From Polynucleobacter sp. AP-Sving-400A-A2 (GTDB taxonomy: Bacteria; Pseudomonadota; Gammaproteobacteria; Burkholderiales; Burkholderiaceae), in NCBI RefSeq assembly GCF_018688155.1, contig NZ_CP061312.1, positions 1,426,001 through 1,490,000 of the forward strand: 64,000 nucleotides of DNA, in the 5' to 3' direction. The notes beneath the pieces were generated by a model, which saw only the letters and a program-made list of their open reading frames with translations, had not been told where the DNA came from and did not search any database. The translations under genes and the position numbers were made by a program. This document shows positions 1-9,769 of this stretch, one piece after another (within the stretch, counting starts at the first letter, position 1; each line of letters opens with the position of its first letter).

Positions 1-355
1 CCTCATCTTGATCTTCGAGACTTTCACGCCATTCCATCTGCTTCATCAGAAAAGCGGCTGGCATAGCCGTATTAGTCTCGAGACGTGCATCCACTTTGTG
101 GAGCTGGCAAAGGTAAAGCCCACGCTGAATTGGATTTTTCAAAGTATGAAACGCAGTGTTTGCTAAGGTAGCCATTTGCATAGCCAATCTTTGCTCGGTA
201 TCGCTACCGCGAGCATGGCGATCAGGATGTACTTCTTTTTGGATCGCCAAATAGGCTTGATCTAATGCAGACAAATCCAGGTTGAATTGTTGCTCTAAGC
301 CAAAGAAACGAAAGTAATTATCAGACGCGGAAGGATTCACCACAACCACACTCAT
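1..355 (-). CDS. hscB: Co-chaperone HscB (partial, C-terminus beyond window)
   Basis: J-domain co-chaperone that delivers IscU to the HscA chaperone during iron-sulfur cluster transfer. The visible part covers the N-terminus and J domain: an N-terminal DNYFRFFGL segment, the diagnostic HPD tripeptide inside EVHPDRHA, and the start of the HscB-specific C-terminal region ([15 protein letters not shown]). The proposed ATG at 355 overlaps the end of iscA by 35 bp; in-frame GTG codons a few positions later could also start it, but no start lies downstream of the iscA stop. It is the fifth gene of the isc operon and continues off the left edge of the window. Confidence 0.9.
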   Translation of the reverse strand, partial: MSVVVVNPSASDNYFRFFGLEQQFNLDLSALDQAYLAIQKEVHPDRHARGSDTEQRLAMQMATLANTAFHTLKNPIQRGLYLCQLHKVDARLETNTAMPAAFLMKQMEWRESLEDQDE

Positions 356-644
356 CTTTTACGTTCGGGTTTTGGAACTTAAAGCCTTCGTTCAAACCTT
401 CACGTACAAAGTCTAATTCGGTGCCATCTAAATAGGCCAAACTCTTAGGATCAATAAAGATGGTGATGCCATTAGATTCAAATTTCGCATCTTCAGGAGC
501 AGCTTCATCCACGTATTCCAGTTGATAGGCTAAACCCGAGCAACCGGTGGTGCGAACACCTAAGCGTAAGCCGCAACCTTTTCCACGCTTATCTAAATTG
601 CGCTGAACATGTTTTGCTGCTTTGTCGGTTAAGGTAATTGCCAT
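321..644 (-). CDS. iscA: Iron-sulfur cluster assembly protein IscA
   Basis: A-type Fe-S carrier of 107 residues that binds iron or a cluster and passes it to apoproteins. The three conserved cysteines are present: Cys35 in TTGCSGLAY and Cys99/Cys101 in the C-terminal ECGCGESF motif. The reading frame is open further upstream, but the ATG at 644 gives the standard [13 protein letters not shown] start, is preceded by a GA-rich stretch (AAAGAGG) suitable for ribosome binding, and avoids overlap with iscU. It lies 19 bp after iscU, and its 3' end overlaps hscB. Confidence 0.95.
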   Translation of the reverse strand: MAITLTDKAAKHVQRNLDKRGKGCGLRLGVRTTGCSGLAYQLEYVDEAAPEDAKFESNGITIFIDPKSLAYLDGTELDFVREGLNEGFKFQNPNVKDECGCGESFRV

Positions 645-663
645 GATGAAAGCCTCTTTATCT

Positions 664-1050
664 TTACAGGGCTGGATGCTTTTCTTTGTAATCGGCCACT
701 GCTGCCTTGATGGCATCTTCAGCCAAAATAGAGCAGTGAATTTTTACTGGCGGCAAAGCTAACTCTGCAGCAATCAAGGAGTTCTTGATCTCTAAAGCCT
801 GATCCAAAGTTTTGCCTTTAACCCACTCAGTAACTAATGATGAGGATGCAATCGCAGAACCACAACCGTAGGTCTTGAACTTGGCATCTTCAATCACGCC
901 CTGATCGTTTACACGAATCTGTAACTTCATCACGTCACCGCACGCGGGTGCACCGACCATGCCAGTACCTACTTGGTCATCGCCTTTTTCAAAAGAACCC
1001 ACGTTGCGGGGATTTTCATAATGATCAATTACTTTGTCGCTATATGCCAT
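664..1050 (-). CDS. iscU: Fe-S cluster scaffold protein IscU
   Basis: Scaffold on which IscS-derived sulfur and iron are built into a 2Fe-2S cluster. The protein has 128 residues, the usual IscU size. Cluster ligands Cys37, Cys63 and Cys106 and the neighbouring Asp39 are all present, as is the LPPVK motif (99-103) recognised by the HscA chaperone. It sits between iscS and iscA with short gaps, in the order iscR-iscS-iscU-iscA-hscB typical of proteobacterial ISC operons. Confidence 0.97.
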   Translation of the reverse strand: MAYSDKVIDHYENPRNVGSFEKGDDQVGTGMVGAPACGDVMKLQIRVNDQGVIEDAKFKTYGCGSAIASSSLVTEWVKGKTLDQALEIKNSLIAAELALPPVKIHCSILAEDAIKAAVADYKEKHPAL

Positions 1051-1114
1051 GGTATTTTCTCGCTATCTCTTTTGTCTTTTATCTTTTATCTTGCTTAAAT
1101 ATATTCAGTACTGC

Positions 1115-2374
1115 TTAGTGCGCTGCCCACTGGATGGTGCTGAGATCAATACCATCCTTAAACATTTCCCACAAAGGTGAAAGTTCGCGTAACTTCGCAA
1201 TCTTCTCTTTCACCAACTTAATTGTGAAATCCACTTCTTCTTCAGTAGTAAAGCGTCCCAAAGTAAAACGAATTGAGCTATGTGCTAATTCATCATTGCG
1301 ACCAAGGGCGCGCAATACATAAGATGGCTCTAAGGATGCTGAAGTACATGCAGAACCAGAAGAGATAGCTAGGTCTTTCAAGGCCATCAACATCGATTCG
1401 CCTTCAACATAGTTAAAGCTGATATTCAGGTTATGCGGAACACGATGATCCATGTCGCCGTTAACGTAGACCTCTTCAATATCCTTCAAACCATTGAGCA
1501 AGCGATCGCGCAAAGCACGAATACGCGCATTGCCCGAAGCCATCTCAAGGCGTGCGATGCGGAAAGCCTCACCCAAGCCAACGATTTGATGAACAGCTAA
1601 TGTGCCAGAACGCATACCGCGCTCATGACCACCACCATGAATCTGCGCCTCAATACGAATACGGGGCTTACGACGCACAAACAAGGCGCCGATACCTTTA
1701 GGACCATAGGACTTGTGAGCAGAAAAGCTCATTAAATCTACTTTAGTTTTCTCTAAATCAATTTCAACTTTACCGGTAGCTTGCGCAGCATCCACATGAA
1801 AAATCACACCACGTGAGCGGCATAACTCGCCAATACCTGGAATATCTTGGATCACGCCAATCTCGTTATTGACATACATCACTGACAACAAAATAGTACC
1901 TGGCTTCATTGCCGCTTCTAGCTGAGCGAAATCAATCAAACCGTTTGGCAGGACATCCAAGTAAGTGGCTTCAAAACCTTCGCGCTCGAGCTCACGAAAA
2001 GTATCTAAAGTAGCCTTGTGCTCTGTCTTCACGGTAATGATGTGATTACCGCGATCTTTATAAAAGTGCGCCGCACCCTTCAGTGCCAAATTAATACTCT
2101 CAGTTGCACCACTGGTAAATACAATCTCCCTTGGGTCAGCATGCACTAACTGGGCTACTTCTGAACGCGCCCACTCAACCGCCTCCTCTGCAGCCCAACC
2201 GTAGGCATGGCTTCGAGATGCGGCATTACCAAACTGCTCGCGCAAGTAAGGCAACATCTTATCTACGACGCGCGGGTCAATCGGCGTAGTCGACGAATAG
2301 TCCATATAAACTGGGAAATGCTTAGGACTGAACATCGGTATTGACTGCTGGGGAATGTCTTGTGGTGCGTTCAT
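1115..2374 (-). CDS. iscS: Cysteine desulfurase IscS
   Basis: PLP-dependent enzyme that converts cysteine to alanine and a persulfide, supplying sulfur for Fe-S clusters and tRNA thiolation. The PLP lysine is Lys221 in [12 protein letters not shown] and the persulfide-forming cysteine is Cys343 in [14 protein letters not shown]. At 419 residues it is about 15 longer than the E. coli protein because of an N-terminal extension; an internal ATG (residue 14) would give a more standard length, so the start is slightly uncertain. It lies 43 bp downstream of iscR, in the same operon. Confidence 0.95.
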   Translation of the reverse strand: MNAPQDIPQQSIPMFSPKHFPVYMDYSSTTPIDPRVVDKMLPYLREQFGNAASRSHAYGWAAEEAVEWARSEVAQLVHADPREIVFTSGATESINLALKGAAHFYKDRGNHIITVKTEHKATLDTFRELEREGFEATYLDVLPNGLIDFAQLEAAMKPGTILLSVMYVNNEIGVIQDIPGIGELCRSRGVIFHVDAAQATGKVEIDLEKTKVDLMSFSAHKSYGPKGIGALFVRRKPRIRIEAQIHGGGHERGMRSGTLAVHQIVGLGEAFRIARLEMASGNARIRALRDRLLNGLKDIEEVYVNGDMDHRVPHNLNISFNYVEGESMLMALKDLAISSGSACTSASLEPSYVLRALGRNDELAHSSIRFTLGRFTTEEEVDFTIKLVKEKIAKLRELSPLWEMFKDGIDLSTIQWAAH

Positions 2375-2417
2375 TTTTTGCTTATCGATTTATGGGTAAA
2401 GAGATGGATCTCTTAAA

Positions 2418-2987
2418 TTAACTTTGCCGGGCTAGATTAAAAACAGAATTCACAAGAGGGCGCTTTGGGGCGTCTTCTTTCTTTGCTGCGACTGCTGGTG
2501 CCTGCTTTTCAGCTTTAACACTGTCAGCCTTGATTTTCTTGGGTCGCAAATCATGCAATACGATCCCACGTCCAGATTGTTGGTGCACCAAATCTCGTAA
2601 TGACACGGAACTCAGGTACTCCACCATCTTGGCATTGAGGTTTGACCAAAGATCATGAGTCATGCAATGGCCTTGGCTTTCTTCATCGGTATGACAATTG
2701 CCTTTACCGCCACATTGAGTTGCATCCAGTGGCTCATCTACGGCTACGATGATGTCAGCCACGCTAATTTCCTCAGATTTGCGGGCTAGGGTGTAACCAC
2801 CACCAGGACCGCGAGTACTTTCAACGATATTGAAACGGCGTAACTTGCCGAATAATTGCTCTAAATAAGAGAGGGAAATCTTCTGTCTTTGGCTAATTCC
2901 GGCCAAAGTTACAGGCCCGTGCGTCTCACGCAGGGCTAAATCGATCATTGCGGTTACTGCAAAACGGCCTTTAGTTGTAAGTCTCAT
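2418..2987 (-). CDS. iscR: Rrf2-family Fe-S sensing repressor IscR
   Basis: Winged-helix regulator that, with a 2Fe-2S cluster bound, represses the isc operon. The N-terminal helix-turn-helix and wing (GPGGGYTLAR) are followed by the cluster ligands Cys92, Cys98, Cys108 and His111. In E. coli the last two are Cys104 and His107, so this protein has four extra residues between the second and third cysteine. A Lys/Ala-rich C-terminal tail takes it to 189 residues against about 162. Its start has a good AAGGTG Shine-Dalgarno, and a Type 1 IscR operator lies 51-75 bp upstream, which points to autoregulation. Confidence 0.95.
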   Translation of the reverse strand: MRLTTKGRFAVTAMIDLALRETHGPVTLAGISQRQKISLSYLEQLFGKLRRFNIVESTRGPGGGYTLARKSEEISVADIIVAVDEPLDATQCGGKGNCHTDEESQGHCMTHDLWSNLNAKMVEYLSSVSLRDLVHQQSGRGIVLHDLRPKKIKADSVKAEKQAPAVAAKKEDAPKRPLVNSVFNLARQS

Positions 2988-3037
2988 ATGTCACCTTGGT
3001 AATGGATTGTTATGGACAGCTAACAGTCGGGCGGGTA

Positions 3038-3062
3038 ATACCCGACCATTCCACTCAACTTT
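3038..3062 (-). promoter_or_regulatory. Type 1 IscR operator upstream of iscR
   Basis: Read on the minus strand, this 25-bp segment has half-sites GTTGAGT and GGTCGGGTAT around a short A-rich centre. I count 21 of 25 positions matching the Type 1 IscR consensus (ATASYYGACTRWWWYAGTCRRSTAT). It ends 51 bp before the iscR ATG, where autoregulatory sites of this family lie. The same stretch contains the palindrome CGGGTATTACCCG, which is also compatible with a hairpin in the uvrB 3' region. Confidence 0.65.
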
Positions 3063-3104
3063 ACCATATACCCCACTAAATTGCTCAGGCATTAACCCCT
3101 CAAT

Positions 3105-5246
3105 TCAAATGGCGTCCCGAGAGCGGGCGCCAAAGGCCATTTCCTTCACCTTGGTCAATCTATCGCGGGTAGAGGCAGCCTTTTCAAACTCCAAATTCTT
3201 GGCCTCAGAGTTCATTTGCTTCTCTAAACGCTTGATTTCACTCGCCAAATCCTTCTCGCTCATATCCTCATAGCGTGCCCGCTCCTGCTCAACTTGCATC
3301 TCAGAGCGCTTCTCTTTAACGTCATAGACCCCATCAATGATGTCTTTAATACGCTTTTTAACGCCCCGCGGCTCAATACCGTTAGCCTTATTGAAAGCAA
3401 TTTGTTTGGTGCGGCGACGCTCCGTTTCGCCCATAGCCCGCTTCATGGAATCGGTAATTCGATCAGCATACAAAATCGCCTTACCTTTGACGTTTCGTGC
3501 CGCCCGACCAATGGTCTGAATCAAGCTGCGCTCAGAACGCAAGAAACCCTCTTTATCTGCATCCAAAATGGCGACTAAAGAGACCTCTGGAATATCTAGG
3601 CCCTCGCGTAATAAATTAATGCCTACCAATACATCAAAGACACCCAGACGCAAGTCACGCAGAATCTCGACGCGCTCCACCGTGTCAATATCGGAGTGCA
3701 CATAGCGTACTTTTACTCCGTTATCGGATAAGTAATCCGTGAGTTGCTCAGCCATGCGTTTTGTTAATACCGTTACTAAAACACGTTCGTGGACTTTGAC
3801 CCGCTCATGAATCTGATTCAGCAAATCATCTACTTGTGTACTTGCTGGCAATACTTCAATTTCTGGATCGACCAATCCAGTCGGTCTAGCAACTTGCTCT
3901 ACCACTTGTCCAGTGTGCGTATTTTCGTAATCAGCTGGTGTTGCAGAAACAAATACGGTTTGACGCATCTTGGTTTCAAACTCAGTAAATTTGAGTGGGC
4001 GGTTATCCATGGCTGAAGGTAAGCGGAATCCAAACTCTACTAAGGTATGTTTACGAGACTTATCGCCGTTGTACATGGCATTAAGCTGACCGATGAGGAC
4101 ATGACTCTCATCTAAGAACATCAGTGCATCATTGGGCAAGTAGTCCACTAAGGTGGGGGGCGCCTCGCCAGGCATAGCGCCAGAGAGATGGCGCGAGTAG
4201 TTCTCAATGCCCTTGCAGAAGCCCAATTCATTAAGCATCTCTAAATCAAAGCGGGTACGTTGCTCTAAGCGCTGCGCTTCAACTAGCTTACCATCTTTTA
4301 CAAATTCATCCAAGCGAATCCGTAACTCCGCCTTGATAGTTTCAATCGCCTTGAGAACGGTGTCACGCGGCGTGACATAGTGCGAGCTTGGATAGACGGT
4401 AAAGCGCGGAATCTTCTGACGAATTTTTCCAGTGAGCGGATCAAAAAATTGCAAGCTCTCAATCACATCATCAAAAAGTTCAACGCGCACCGCTAATTCA
4501 TTATGCTCAGCTGGAAAGATATCAATCGTGTCGCCCCGAACTCGGAAAACACCACGCTTGAAATCGGTTTCATTGCGGTCGTATTGCATGGCGATTAAGC
4601 GCATCAAAATATCGCGCTGACTCATCTTGTCACCAGGGCGTAAAGTCATCACCATGCTGTGATAGTCACCTGGATTACCGATACCGTAAATGGCAGATAC
4701 AGTGGCTACGATCATGACATCGCGCCTCTCCAACAAACTCTTGGTTGCAGACAATCGCATTTGCTCAATATGTTCATTGATTGATGAATCCTTTTCAATA
4801 AACAAATCGCGTGTCGGAACATAGGCCTCCGGCTGATAGTAATCGTAGTAACTAACAAAGTACTCCACCGCATTTTTAGGGAAAAATTCCCGAAACTCAC
4901 TATAGAGCTGAGCAGCTAAGGTCTTGTTTGGAGCAAAAATGATGGCGGGACGACCCGTCCTGGCAATCACATTGGCCATGGTGAAGGTCTTACCCGAGCC
5001 AGTAACCCCCAACAGTGTCTGAAACGTCAGGCCATCCTCAATACCAGCCACCAAAGCATCGATTGCAGCGGGCTGATCGCCTGCGGGCGGAAACGGCTGA
5101 TAGAGATGAAACGGGGAATCTGGGAATGAAACGAATTTGGCTGGGTCTAAATCATGGCCCACCTCGCCCAAAGGATCGGCTACAGAGGTTTTCTTGCTTT
5201 CGGCAACTTGGGAATTCGAGGAAGTTTTAGGCAACTTGGGAGGCAT
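3105..5246 (-). CDS. uvrB: Excinuclease ABC subunit B
   Basis: DNA-damage verification helicase of nucleotide excision repair, working with UvrA and UvrC. Visible are the Walker A motif in [11 protein letters not shown], the beta-hairpin region with [10 protein letters not shown], helicase motifs including DESHV and the QTIGRAARN segment, and the C-terminal UVR domain ([28 protein letters not shown]) that contacts UvrC. The start is uncertain: ATGs at 5246 and 5258 and a further upstream codon are all in frame, none with a strong ribosome-binding site; 5246 gives 713 residues. Upstream of iscR and divergent from the aminotransferase gene. I found no good LexA box in front of it. Confidence 0.95.
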   Translation of the reverse strand: MPPKLPKTSSNSQVAESKKTSVADPLGEVGHDLDPAKFVSFPDSPFHLYQPFPPAGDQPAAIDALVAGIEDGLTFQTLLGVTGSGKTFTMANVIARTGRPAIIFAPNKTLAAQLYSEFREFFPKNAVEYFVSYYDYYQPEAYVPTRDLFIEKDSSINEHIEQMRLSATKSLLERRDVMIVATVSAIYGIGNPGDYHSMVMTLRPGDKMSQRDILMRLIAMQYDRNETDFKRGVFRVRGDTIDIFPAEHNELAVRVELFDDVIESLQFFDPLTGKIRQKIPRFTVYPSSHYVTPRDTVLKAIETIKAELRIRLDEFVKDGKLVEAQRLEQRTRFDLEMLNELGFCKGIENYSRHLSGAMPGEAPPTLVDYLPNDALMFLDESHVLIGQLNAMYNGDKSRKHTLVEFGFRLPSAMDNRPLKFTEFETKMRQTVFVSATPADYENTHTGQVVEQVARPTGLVDPEIEVLPASTQVDDLLNQIHERVKVHERVLVTVLTKRMAEQLTDYLSDNGVKVRYVHSDIDTVERVEILRDLRLGVFDVLVGINLLREGLDIPEVSLVAILDADKEGFLRSERSLIQTIGRAARNVKGKAILYADRITDSMKRAMGETERRRTKQIAFNKANGIEPRGVKKRIKDIIDGVYDVKEKRSEMQVEQERARYEDMSEKDLASEIKRLEKQMNSEAKNLEFEKAASTRDRLTKVKEMAFGARSRDAI

Positions 5247-5407
5247 CTCAGATATCATTTCAACTGTAAGTTTTAGTTCACAGCGAATTTTGTACAAACG
5301 TCGATTTTGCCGTTTTTATTTAGAAATAGTTGAATCCAGCCTCAAAAACAGCCATTCAAAGCAAATTTAACTGAAATATCTCCCTATCCACCCTTTCTGA
5401 CCATCAA

Positions 5408-6607
5408 ATGAACCTTTTTACTTCAGTCCAGCTAGCACCTAAAGACCCTATTTTCGGCCTCACAGAAGCCTATGTCGCCGATCAACGTGCAGACAAGGTC
5501 AACCTAGGTGTTGGCGTGTACTACACCGACGAAGGCAAGGTGCCTCTTTTGAAAGCAGTGATTCAGGCTGAAGAAGCGATTGTTGCAAAGCGCTCACCGC
5601 GCAGCTACATTCCAATCGAAGGTCCAAACCCATATAACAGCGCAGTACAGAACTTATTGTTCGGCGCTGACTCGTCGCTCATCAAAGATGGTCGCATTGT
5701 TACTGCAGAGTGCCTTGGTGGAACTGGTGCATTGCGAGTTGGTGCTGACTTCATCAAACGCCTCAACTTAAATGCGCCTTGCGCAATTAGCAACCCCACT
5801 TGGGAAAACCACCGCGGCATTTTTGAATCCGCTAGCTTTGAAGTAGTTGAGTACACCTACTTCGATGGCAAAACCCGTGGTGTAGATTTTGATGGCATGG
5901 TGAAGTCTCTTGAGTCGTTCCCAAAATACACCACCGTATTGCTGCATGCTTGCTGCCACAACCCCACCGGTGCTGACATTACTGAAGCGCAATGGCGTCA
6001 AGTGATTGATATCTGTAAAGCGAAAGATCTCATTCCATTTTTAGACGTAGCTTACCAAGGCTTTGCCTCTGGCATTGAGCAAGATGGTGTTGCAGTTCGT
6101 TTGTTCGCTGAGTCTGGGATGTCCTTCTTTGTATCGAGCTCTTTTTCCAAATCATTCTCACTCTATGGTGAGCGCGTTGGCGCTTTATCTATCGTGACGC
6201 AAAGTAAGGATGAATCCACTCGCGTACTCTCTCAATTGAAGCGCGTGATTCGTACAAATTATTCCAATCCCCCGACTCATGGCGCTGCGATTGCCGCTGC
6301 CGTTTTGAATTCACCAGAACTCAGACAGCTCTGGGAAGATGAATTAGCGCAGATGCGCGATCGTATTAAAGCAATGCGTCATGGTCTCGTAGAAAAATTA
6401 GCTGCTGCTGGCGTAAAGCAAGACTTTGCTTTTATTGAAGCGCAGCGCGGTATGTTCTCTTACTCAGGCTTGAGCGCTGAACAAGTAGAGCGCCTACAAA
6501 AGGAAGATGGTATTTATGCCCTCTCTACAGGCCGTATTTGTGTAGCCGCCCTCAATACTAAAAATATTGATAAGGTAGCTCAAGCAATCGCCCGTGTATT
6601 GGCTTAA
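5408..6607 (+). CDS. Aspartate/aromatic amino acid aminotransferase (class I)
   Basis: PLP-dependent transaminase of the AspC/TyrB type, exchanging amino groups between aspartate or aromatic amino acids and 2-oxoglutarate. The 399-residue length, the HNPTGAD motif, Asp213 and Tyr216 in FLDVAYQG, and Lys248 in SSSFSKSFSLYGERVGAL match this family. AspC and TyrB cannot be told apart from sequence inspection alone. Divergent from uvrB; the next gene, phaZ, follows after 42 bp, so co-transcription is possible, with a terminator only after phaZ. Confidence 0.9.
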   Translation: MNLFTSVQLAPKDPIFGLTEAYVADQRADKVNLGVGVYYTDEGKVPLLKAVIQAEEAIVAKRSPRSYIPIEGPNPYNSAVQNLLFGADSSLIKDGRIVTAECLGGTGALRVGADFIKRLNLNAPCAISNPTWENHRGIFESASFEVVEYTYFDGKTRGVDFDGMVKSLESFPKYTTVLLHACCHNPTGADITEAQWRQVIDICKAKDLIPFLDVAYQGFASGIEQDGVAVRLFAESGMSFFVSSSFSKSFSLYGERVGALSIVTQSKDESTRVLSQLKRVIRTNYSNPPTHGAAIAAAVLNSPELRQLWEDELAQMRDRIKAMRHGLVEKLAAAGVKQDFAFIEAQRGMFSYSGLSAEQVERLQKEDGIYALSTGRICVAALNTKNIDKVAQAIARVLA

Positions 6608-6649
6608 ATAGGTGTAACAAGCAGTTAAACTGAATTACTAGGAGGTACC

Positions 6650-7948
6650 ATGCTATATCAACTACATGAGTTTCAAACAGCGCTACTGCAACCCATTAGT
6701 TCATGGGCTCGCGCAGCCTCAAAGGCATTTATCGACGCCTCAAATCCAGCATCCAAAATTCCGGGGTCCGATCGCTTAGCTGCTAGCTACGAACTCCTCT
6801 ATCGCTTAGGCAAGAACTACGATAAACCCGAGTTTGGTATTCGCTCCGTAATAGCCCATGGCCGTGAAGTAGCGATCCATGAGAAAACGATTACTGCTAA
6901 ACCGTTTTGTAATTTAATTCGCTTCAAACGCTTCTCTGATGATCTTGATGTCATAAAGAAATTGAAGGATGATCCAGTAGTCTTAGTTGTAGCCCCGCTA
7001 TCCGGTCATCATTCCACACTGCTACGCGACACCGTACGCACTCTTTTGCAGGATCATAAGGTTTACATCACTGACTGGATTGATGCGCGTATTGTTCCCG
7101 CTGATGAGGCCGCCTTTGGTTTGGATGACTATGTTCACTATGTACAAGATTTCATCCGCACCATTGGTGCAGAGAACTTACATGTGATTTCTGTTTGCCA
7201 ACCTACAGTTCCAACATTGGGTGCAATTTCCTTAATGGCATCTGCCGGTGAAAAAACACCTGCCTCGATGATCATGATGGGTGGCCCTATCGATGCTCGT
7301 AAATCACCTACCGCAGTAAATGACTTAGCTGATCAAAAGTCGTATAACTGGTTTGCAAGTCATGTGATTTATAAGGTGCCTCCAAACTATCCAGGCGCTG
7401 GCCGTGAGGTTTACCCAGGCTTCTTACAGCACTCCGGCTTTATTGCCATGAATCCACAAAATCACATGCAGTCTCATTGGGATTATTTCCAAAACCTAGT
7501 GCGTGGTGATGAGCAAGATGCCGAATCCCATATTCGTTTCTATGATGAGTACAACGCAGTCATAGATATGGATGCGAAGTACTACTTAGACACTATTAAG
7601 ACCGTATTTCAGGATCATTCTTTGCCAAATGGCACTTGGTCAGTCTCGGGCGACTTAGTGAAACCGCAGGATATTAAAAAGACTGCCCTTCTCACAGTGG
7701 AAGGTGAGTTAGACGATATTTCTGGTAGCGGACAAACTCGCGCAGCACATGCACTATGTGTTGGCATTCCAAAGACTGCCAAAGACCATTACGAAGTTAC
7801 CGGTGCTGGTCACTATGGCATCTTCTCAGGTCGTCGTTGGCGCGAGAAGGTGTATCCAAAAATTAAATCATTTATTCGCGAGCACCAAGGTGTTCAGAAG
7901 AAAACCCGCGCTAGACCCCCAAAACTAGAGGGCTCAAAGTCCGCATAA
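6650..7948 (+). CDS. phaZ: Intracellular polyhydroxybutyrate depolymerase
   Basis: Degrades stored PHB granules inside the cell, releasing 3-hydroxybutyrate units. The start MLYQLHEFQ and the segment APLSGHHSTLLRDTVRTLLQ strongly resemble the Ralstonia PhaZ1 family. The nucleophile is Cys183 in VISVCQPTVP, replacing the usual lipase-box serine; acid and base candidates are the Asp in VEGELDDISG and the His in GAGHYGIFSG. Length 432 residues. A GGAGG ribosome-binding site precedes the ATG. A strong terminator follows. It implies that the organism makes PHB. Confidence 0.93.
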   Translation: MLYQLHEFQTALLQPISSWARAASKAFIDASNPASKIPGSDRLAASYELLYRLGKNYDKPEFGIRSVIAHGREVAIHEKTITAKPFCNLIRFKRFSDDLDVIKKLKDDPVVLVVAPLSGHHSTLLRDTVRTLLQDHKVYITDWIDARIVPADEAAFGLDDYVHYVQDFIRTIGAENLHVISVCQPTVPTLGAISLMASAGEKTPASMIMMGGPIDARKSPTAVNDLADQKSYNWFASHVIYKVPPNYPGAGREVYPGFLQHSGFIAMNPQNHMQSHWDYFQNLVRGDEQDAESHIRFYDEYNAVIDMDAKYYLDTIKTVFQDHSLPNGTWSVSGDLVKPQDIKKTALLTVEGELDDISGSGQTRAAHALCVGIPKTAKDHYEVTGAGHYGIFSGRRWREKVYPKIKSFIREHQGVQKKTRARPPKLEGSKSA

Positions 7949-7955
7949 ATCAGCG

Positions 7956-7985
7956 GCGCGACTTTCGAGTCGCGCTTCTTGTTTT
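7956..7985 (+). terminator. Rho-independent terminator after phaZ
   Basis: An 8-bp perfect stem (GCGCGACT / AGTCGCGC) closed by a TTCG tetraloop is followed by TTCTTGTTTT. It begins 7 bp after the phaZ stop codon. Confidence 0.85.
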
Positions 7986-8002
7986 AGGGCGCGAAAATTG
8001 CA

Positions 8003-8695
8003 ATGAATATGAAGCAGACGAAAGAACTTGCAGATCGTCTCGAGGACATCCTTCCTCAAACCCAATGTACTAAATGCAGCTACCCAGATTGCCGAGCTTA
8101 TGCAGAAGCAATGGCAACAGGTGAGGCCCTACCCAATCGCTGCCCTCCTGGCGGAGTAGAAGGTATTAAGCGGCTGAGCACAATTCTGACACTAACCTTT
8201 CCTCAAGATGCGTTTGAACTACACCCCCAGATCGATCCTGAATGCGGTTTAGAGCGCCCTAGACCTGTTGCATTCATCGACCCTAAGACTTGTATTGGTT
8301 GCACGCTCTGTATTCAGGCTTGTCCGGTAGATGCGATTGTGGGAGCCTCTAAGCAGATGCATGTGGTCTTAAGCGAATGGTGTACGGGTTGTGACCTCTG
8401 CATTCCCCCTTGCCCTGTAGACTGCATCACCATGATAGATGTGACTGAGCAAAAAACTGGCTGGGATGCCTGGTCTCCAGAGTTAGCGGATGCGGCGCGT
8501 GCGAGATATGCAGCTCGTGATGTTCGATTGGATCGCGAGCAACGTGACAATGATGAGCGGCTAACAAAGAAGGCTGCCACCAAACTCGTTGCCGTGAATG
8601 CAGAAATTCCTGATTCTGAAGCTGCCCTAAAAGAGCAAGAAAGAAAGCGGGCCATCATCGCCGCTGCGATCGCGCGAGCTCAGCAACAGAAATGA
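8003..8695 (+). CDS. RnfB-like soluble ferredoxin, three Fe-S motifs
   Basis: Electron-transfer protein related to RnfB. A CX2CX4CX16C cluster domain (Cys22, 25, 30, 47) is followed by two ferredoxin-type 4Fe-4S motifs, CIGCTLCIQACPVD and CTGCDLCIPPCPVD, and then a charged Ala/Arg/Lys/Glu-rich tail. Unlike RnfB of complete Rnf complexes it has no N-terminal membrane anchor, and no rnfA, C, D, G or E genes are nearby. It overlaps nth by 4 bp, an adjacency recalling the rnf-nth cluster of E. coli. The electron donor and acceptor cannot be named from sequence. An in-frame ATG two codons later could be the true start. Confidence 0.85.
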   Translation: MNMKQTKELADRLEDILPQTQCTKCSYPDCRAYAEAMATGEALPNRCPPGGVEGIKRLSTILTLTFPQDAFELHPQIDPECGLERPRPVAFIDPKTCIGCTLCIQACPVDAIVGASKQMHVVLSEWCTGCDLCIPPCPVDCITMIDVTEQKTGWDAWSPELADAARARYAARDVRLDREQRDNDERLTKKAATKLVAVNAEIPDSEAALKEQERKRAIIAAAIARAQQQK

Positions 8696-9351
8696 TGAAT
8701 CTGCAAAAGCGCCAAGCTTTCTTTGAGCTACTCAGGGAAAACAATCCCCATCCAGAAACTGAATTGGAATACAGCTCTCCGTTTGAGCTGCTCATTGCCG
8801 TATTACTATCGGCACAAGCAACCGATATTTCAGTAAACAAAGGTACACGCCAGCTATTTAAGATTGCCAACACGCCTCAAGCTCTTCTGGATTTAGGTGA
8901 GCAAGGTGTGAAGCCTTTCATTCAGCACATTGGCTTATTCAACTCCAAAGGCAAACACATTCAAGAGACTTGTCGACTGCTGCTGGAAAAGCATGGTGGC
9001 GAAGTGCCTCAAAATCGCGAAGAGCTAGAGTTACTACCAGGCGTTGGCAGAAAGACTGCAAACGTGATTCTCAATACCGCCTTTGGTCAGCCTACTATGG
9101 CCGTCGATACCCATATCTTTAGAGTCTCAAACCGCACTGGTTTGGCACCTGGCAAAGATGTTGTGAAAGTTGAAGAGCAATTACTCAAACGCATCCCCAA
9201 AGAGTTTTTAATGGATGCGCATCATTGGCTTATCCTGCATGGCAGATATACCTGCAAAGCCCGAGCGCCTGAATGCGAACAATGTATTGTTGAGCCTCTC
9301 TGCAGCTTTAAACAAAAAACTGGCAAAGGAAAAGTTCGTGGCAATATTTAA
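8692..9351 (+). CDS. nth: Endonuclease III
   Basis: Bifunctional DNA glycosylase/AP lyase removing oxidised pyrimidines in base excision repair. The helix-hairpin-helix LLPGVGRKTANVIL contains catalytic Lys121, and Asp139 lies in AVDTHIFRVSNRTG. The C-terminal 4Fe-4S ligands are spaced CX6CX2CX5C (Cys188, 195, 198, 204). Length 219 residues. The start overlaps the stop of the RnfB-like gene (ATGATG), indicating translational coupling; an ATG three bases later would serve equally well. Confidence 0.96.
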   Translation: MMNLQKRQAFFELLRENNPHPETELEYSSPFELLIAVLLSAQATDISVNKGTRQLFKIANTPQALLDLGEQGVKPFIQHIGLFNSKGKHIQETCRLLLEKHGGEVPQNREELELLPGVGRKTANVILNTAFGQPTMAVDTHIFRVSNRTGLAPGKDVVKVEEQLLKRIPKEFLMDAHHWLILHGRYTCKARAPECEQCIVEPLCSFKQKTGKGKVRGNI

Positions 9352-9769
9352 TCCCACCCGCGAAGAAGTAAGGCGTTTTTTTTGTGATACCTGGGAGAAG
9401 AAAACTGGAGATCATATTCTGACGCCAATGGAAACGATTGCTGGTGACTGGATGGTGGAGCACCCGGAATATCATGCCCTCCTGGCAGATCCAGAAGGTG
9501 CGATTACCCAAGACTACACACCTGAACGTGGCGAGACTAATCCCTTCTTGCACCTCTCAATGCATCTATCAATTAGCGAGCAAATCTCGATTGATCAACC
9601 GCCAGGCATTAAAGAGGTCTCCGAAAAGCTAGCAAAGAAAAAAGGTTCTGCACATGACGCTCAGCACGCCATGATGGAGTGCTTGGGACAAGTCATGTGG
9701 GAAGCGCAACGTGAGGGGCAAGCACTGAGCCCCGAGAAATATCTTGAGGCACTACAAAAACTGATCTAG
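9338..9769 (+). CDS. DUF1841 family protein
   Basis: Conserved protein of unknown function, 143 residues, beginning (M)AIFNPTREEVRRFF, with the conserved segment NPFLHLSMHLSISEQISIDQP and an AQHAMMECLGQVMWEAQR helix near the end. The frame is open into nth, but the GTG at 9338 is preceded by AAAGGA at a suitable distance and gives the usual family N-terminus; it overlaps the last codons of nth by 14 bp. Probably the third gene of the RnfB-like/nth operon. It overlaps the convergent transporter gene by 4 bp. No function is proposed. Confidence 0.85.
   Translation: MAIFNPTREEVRRFFCDTWEKKTGDHILTPMETIAGDWMVEHPEYHALLADPEGAITQDYTPERGETNPFLHLSMHLSISEQISIDQPPGIKEVSEKLAKKKGSAHDAQHAMMECLGQVMWEAQREGQALSPEKYLEALQKLI

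Noticed and set aside
1134..1322. 62-residue frame on plus inside iscS
   Set aside because: It lies wholly within iscS on the opposite strand, has no ribosome-binding site and no recognisable motif.
3007..3578. Plus-strand frames across the 3' end of uvrB
   Set aside because: Antisense shadows of a well-supported gene; composition is not protein-like.
5251..5407. Possible LexA box upstream of uvrB
   Set aside because: CTGTGAACTAAAACTTACAG has 12 bases, not 8, between CTGT and ACAG; a second candidate does not match the right half.
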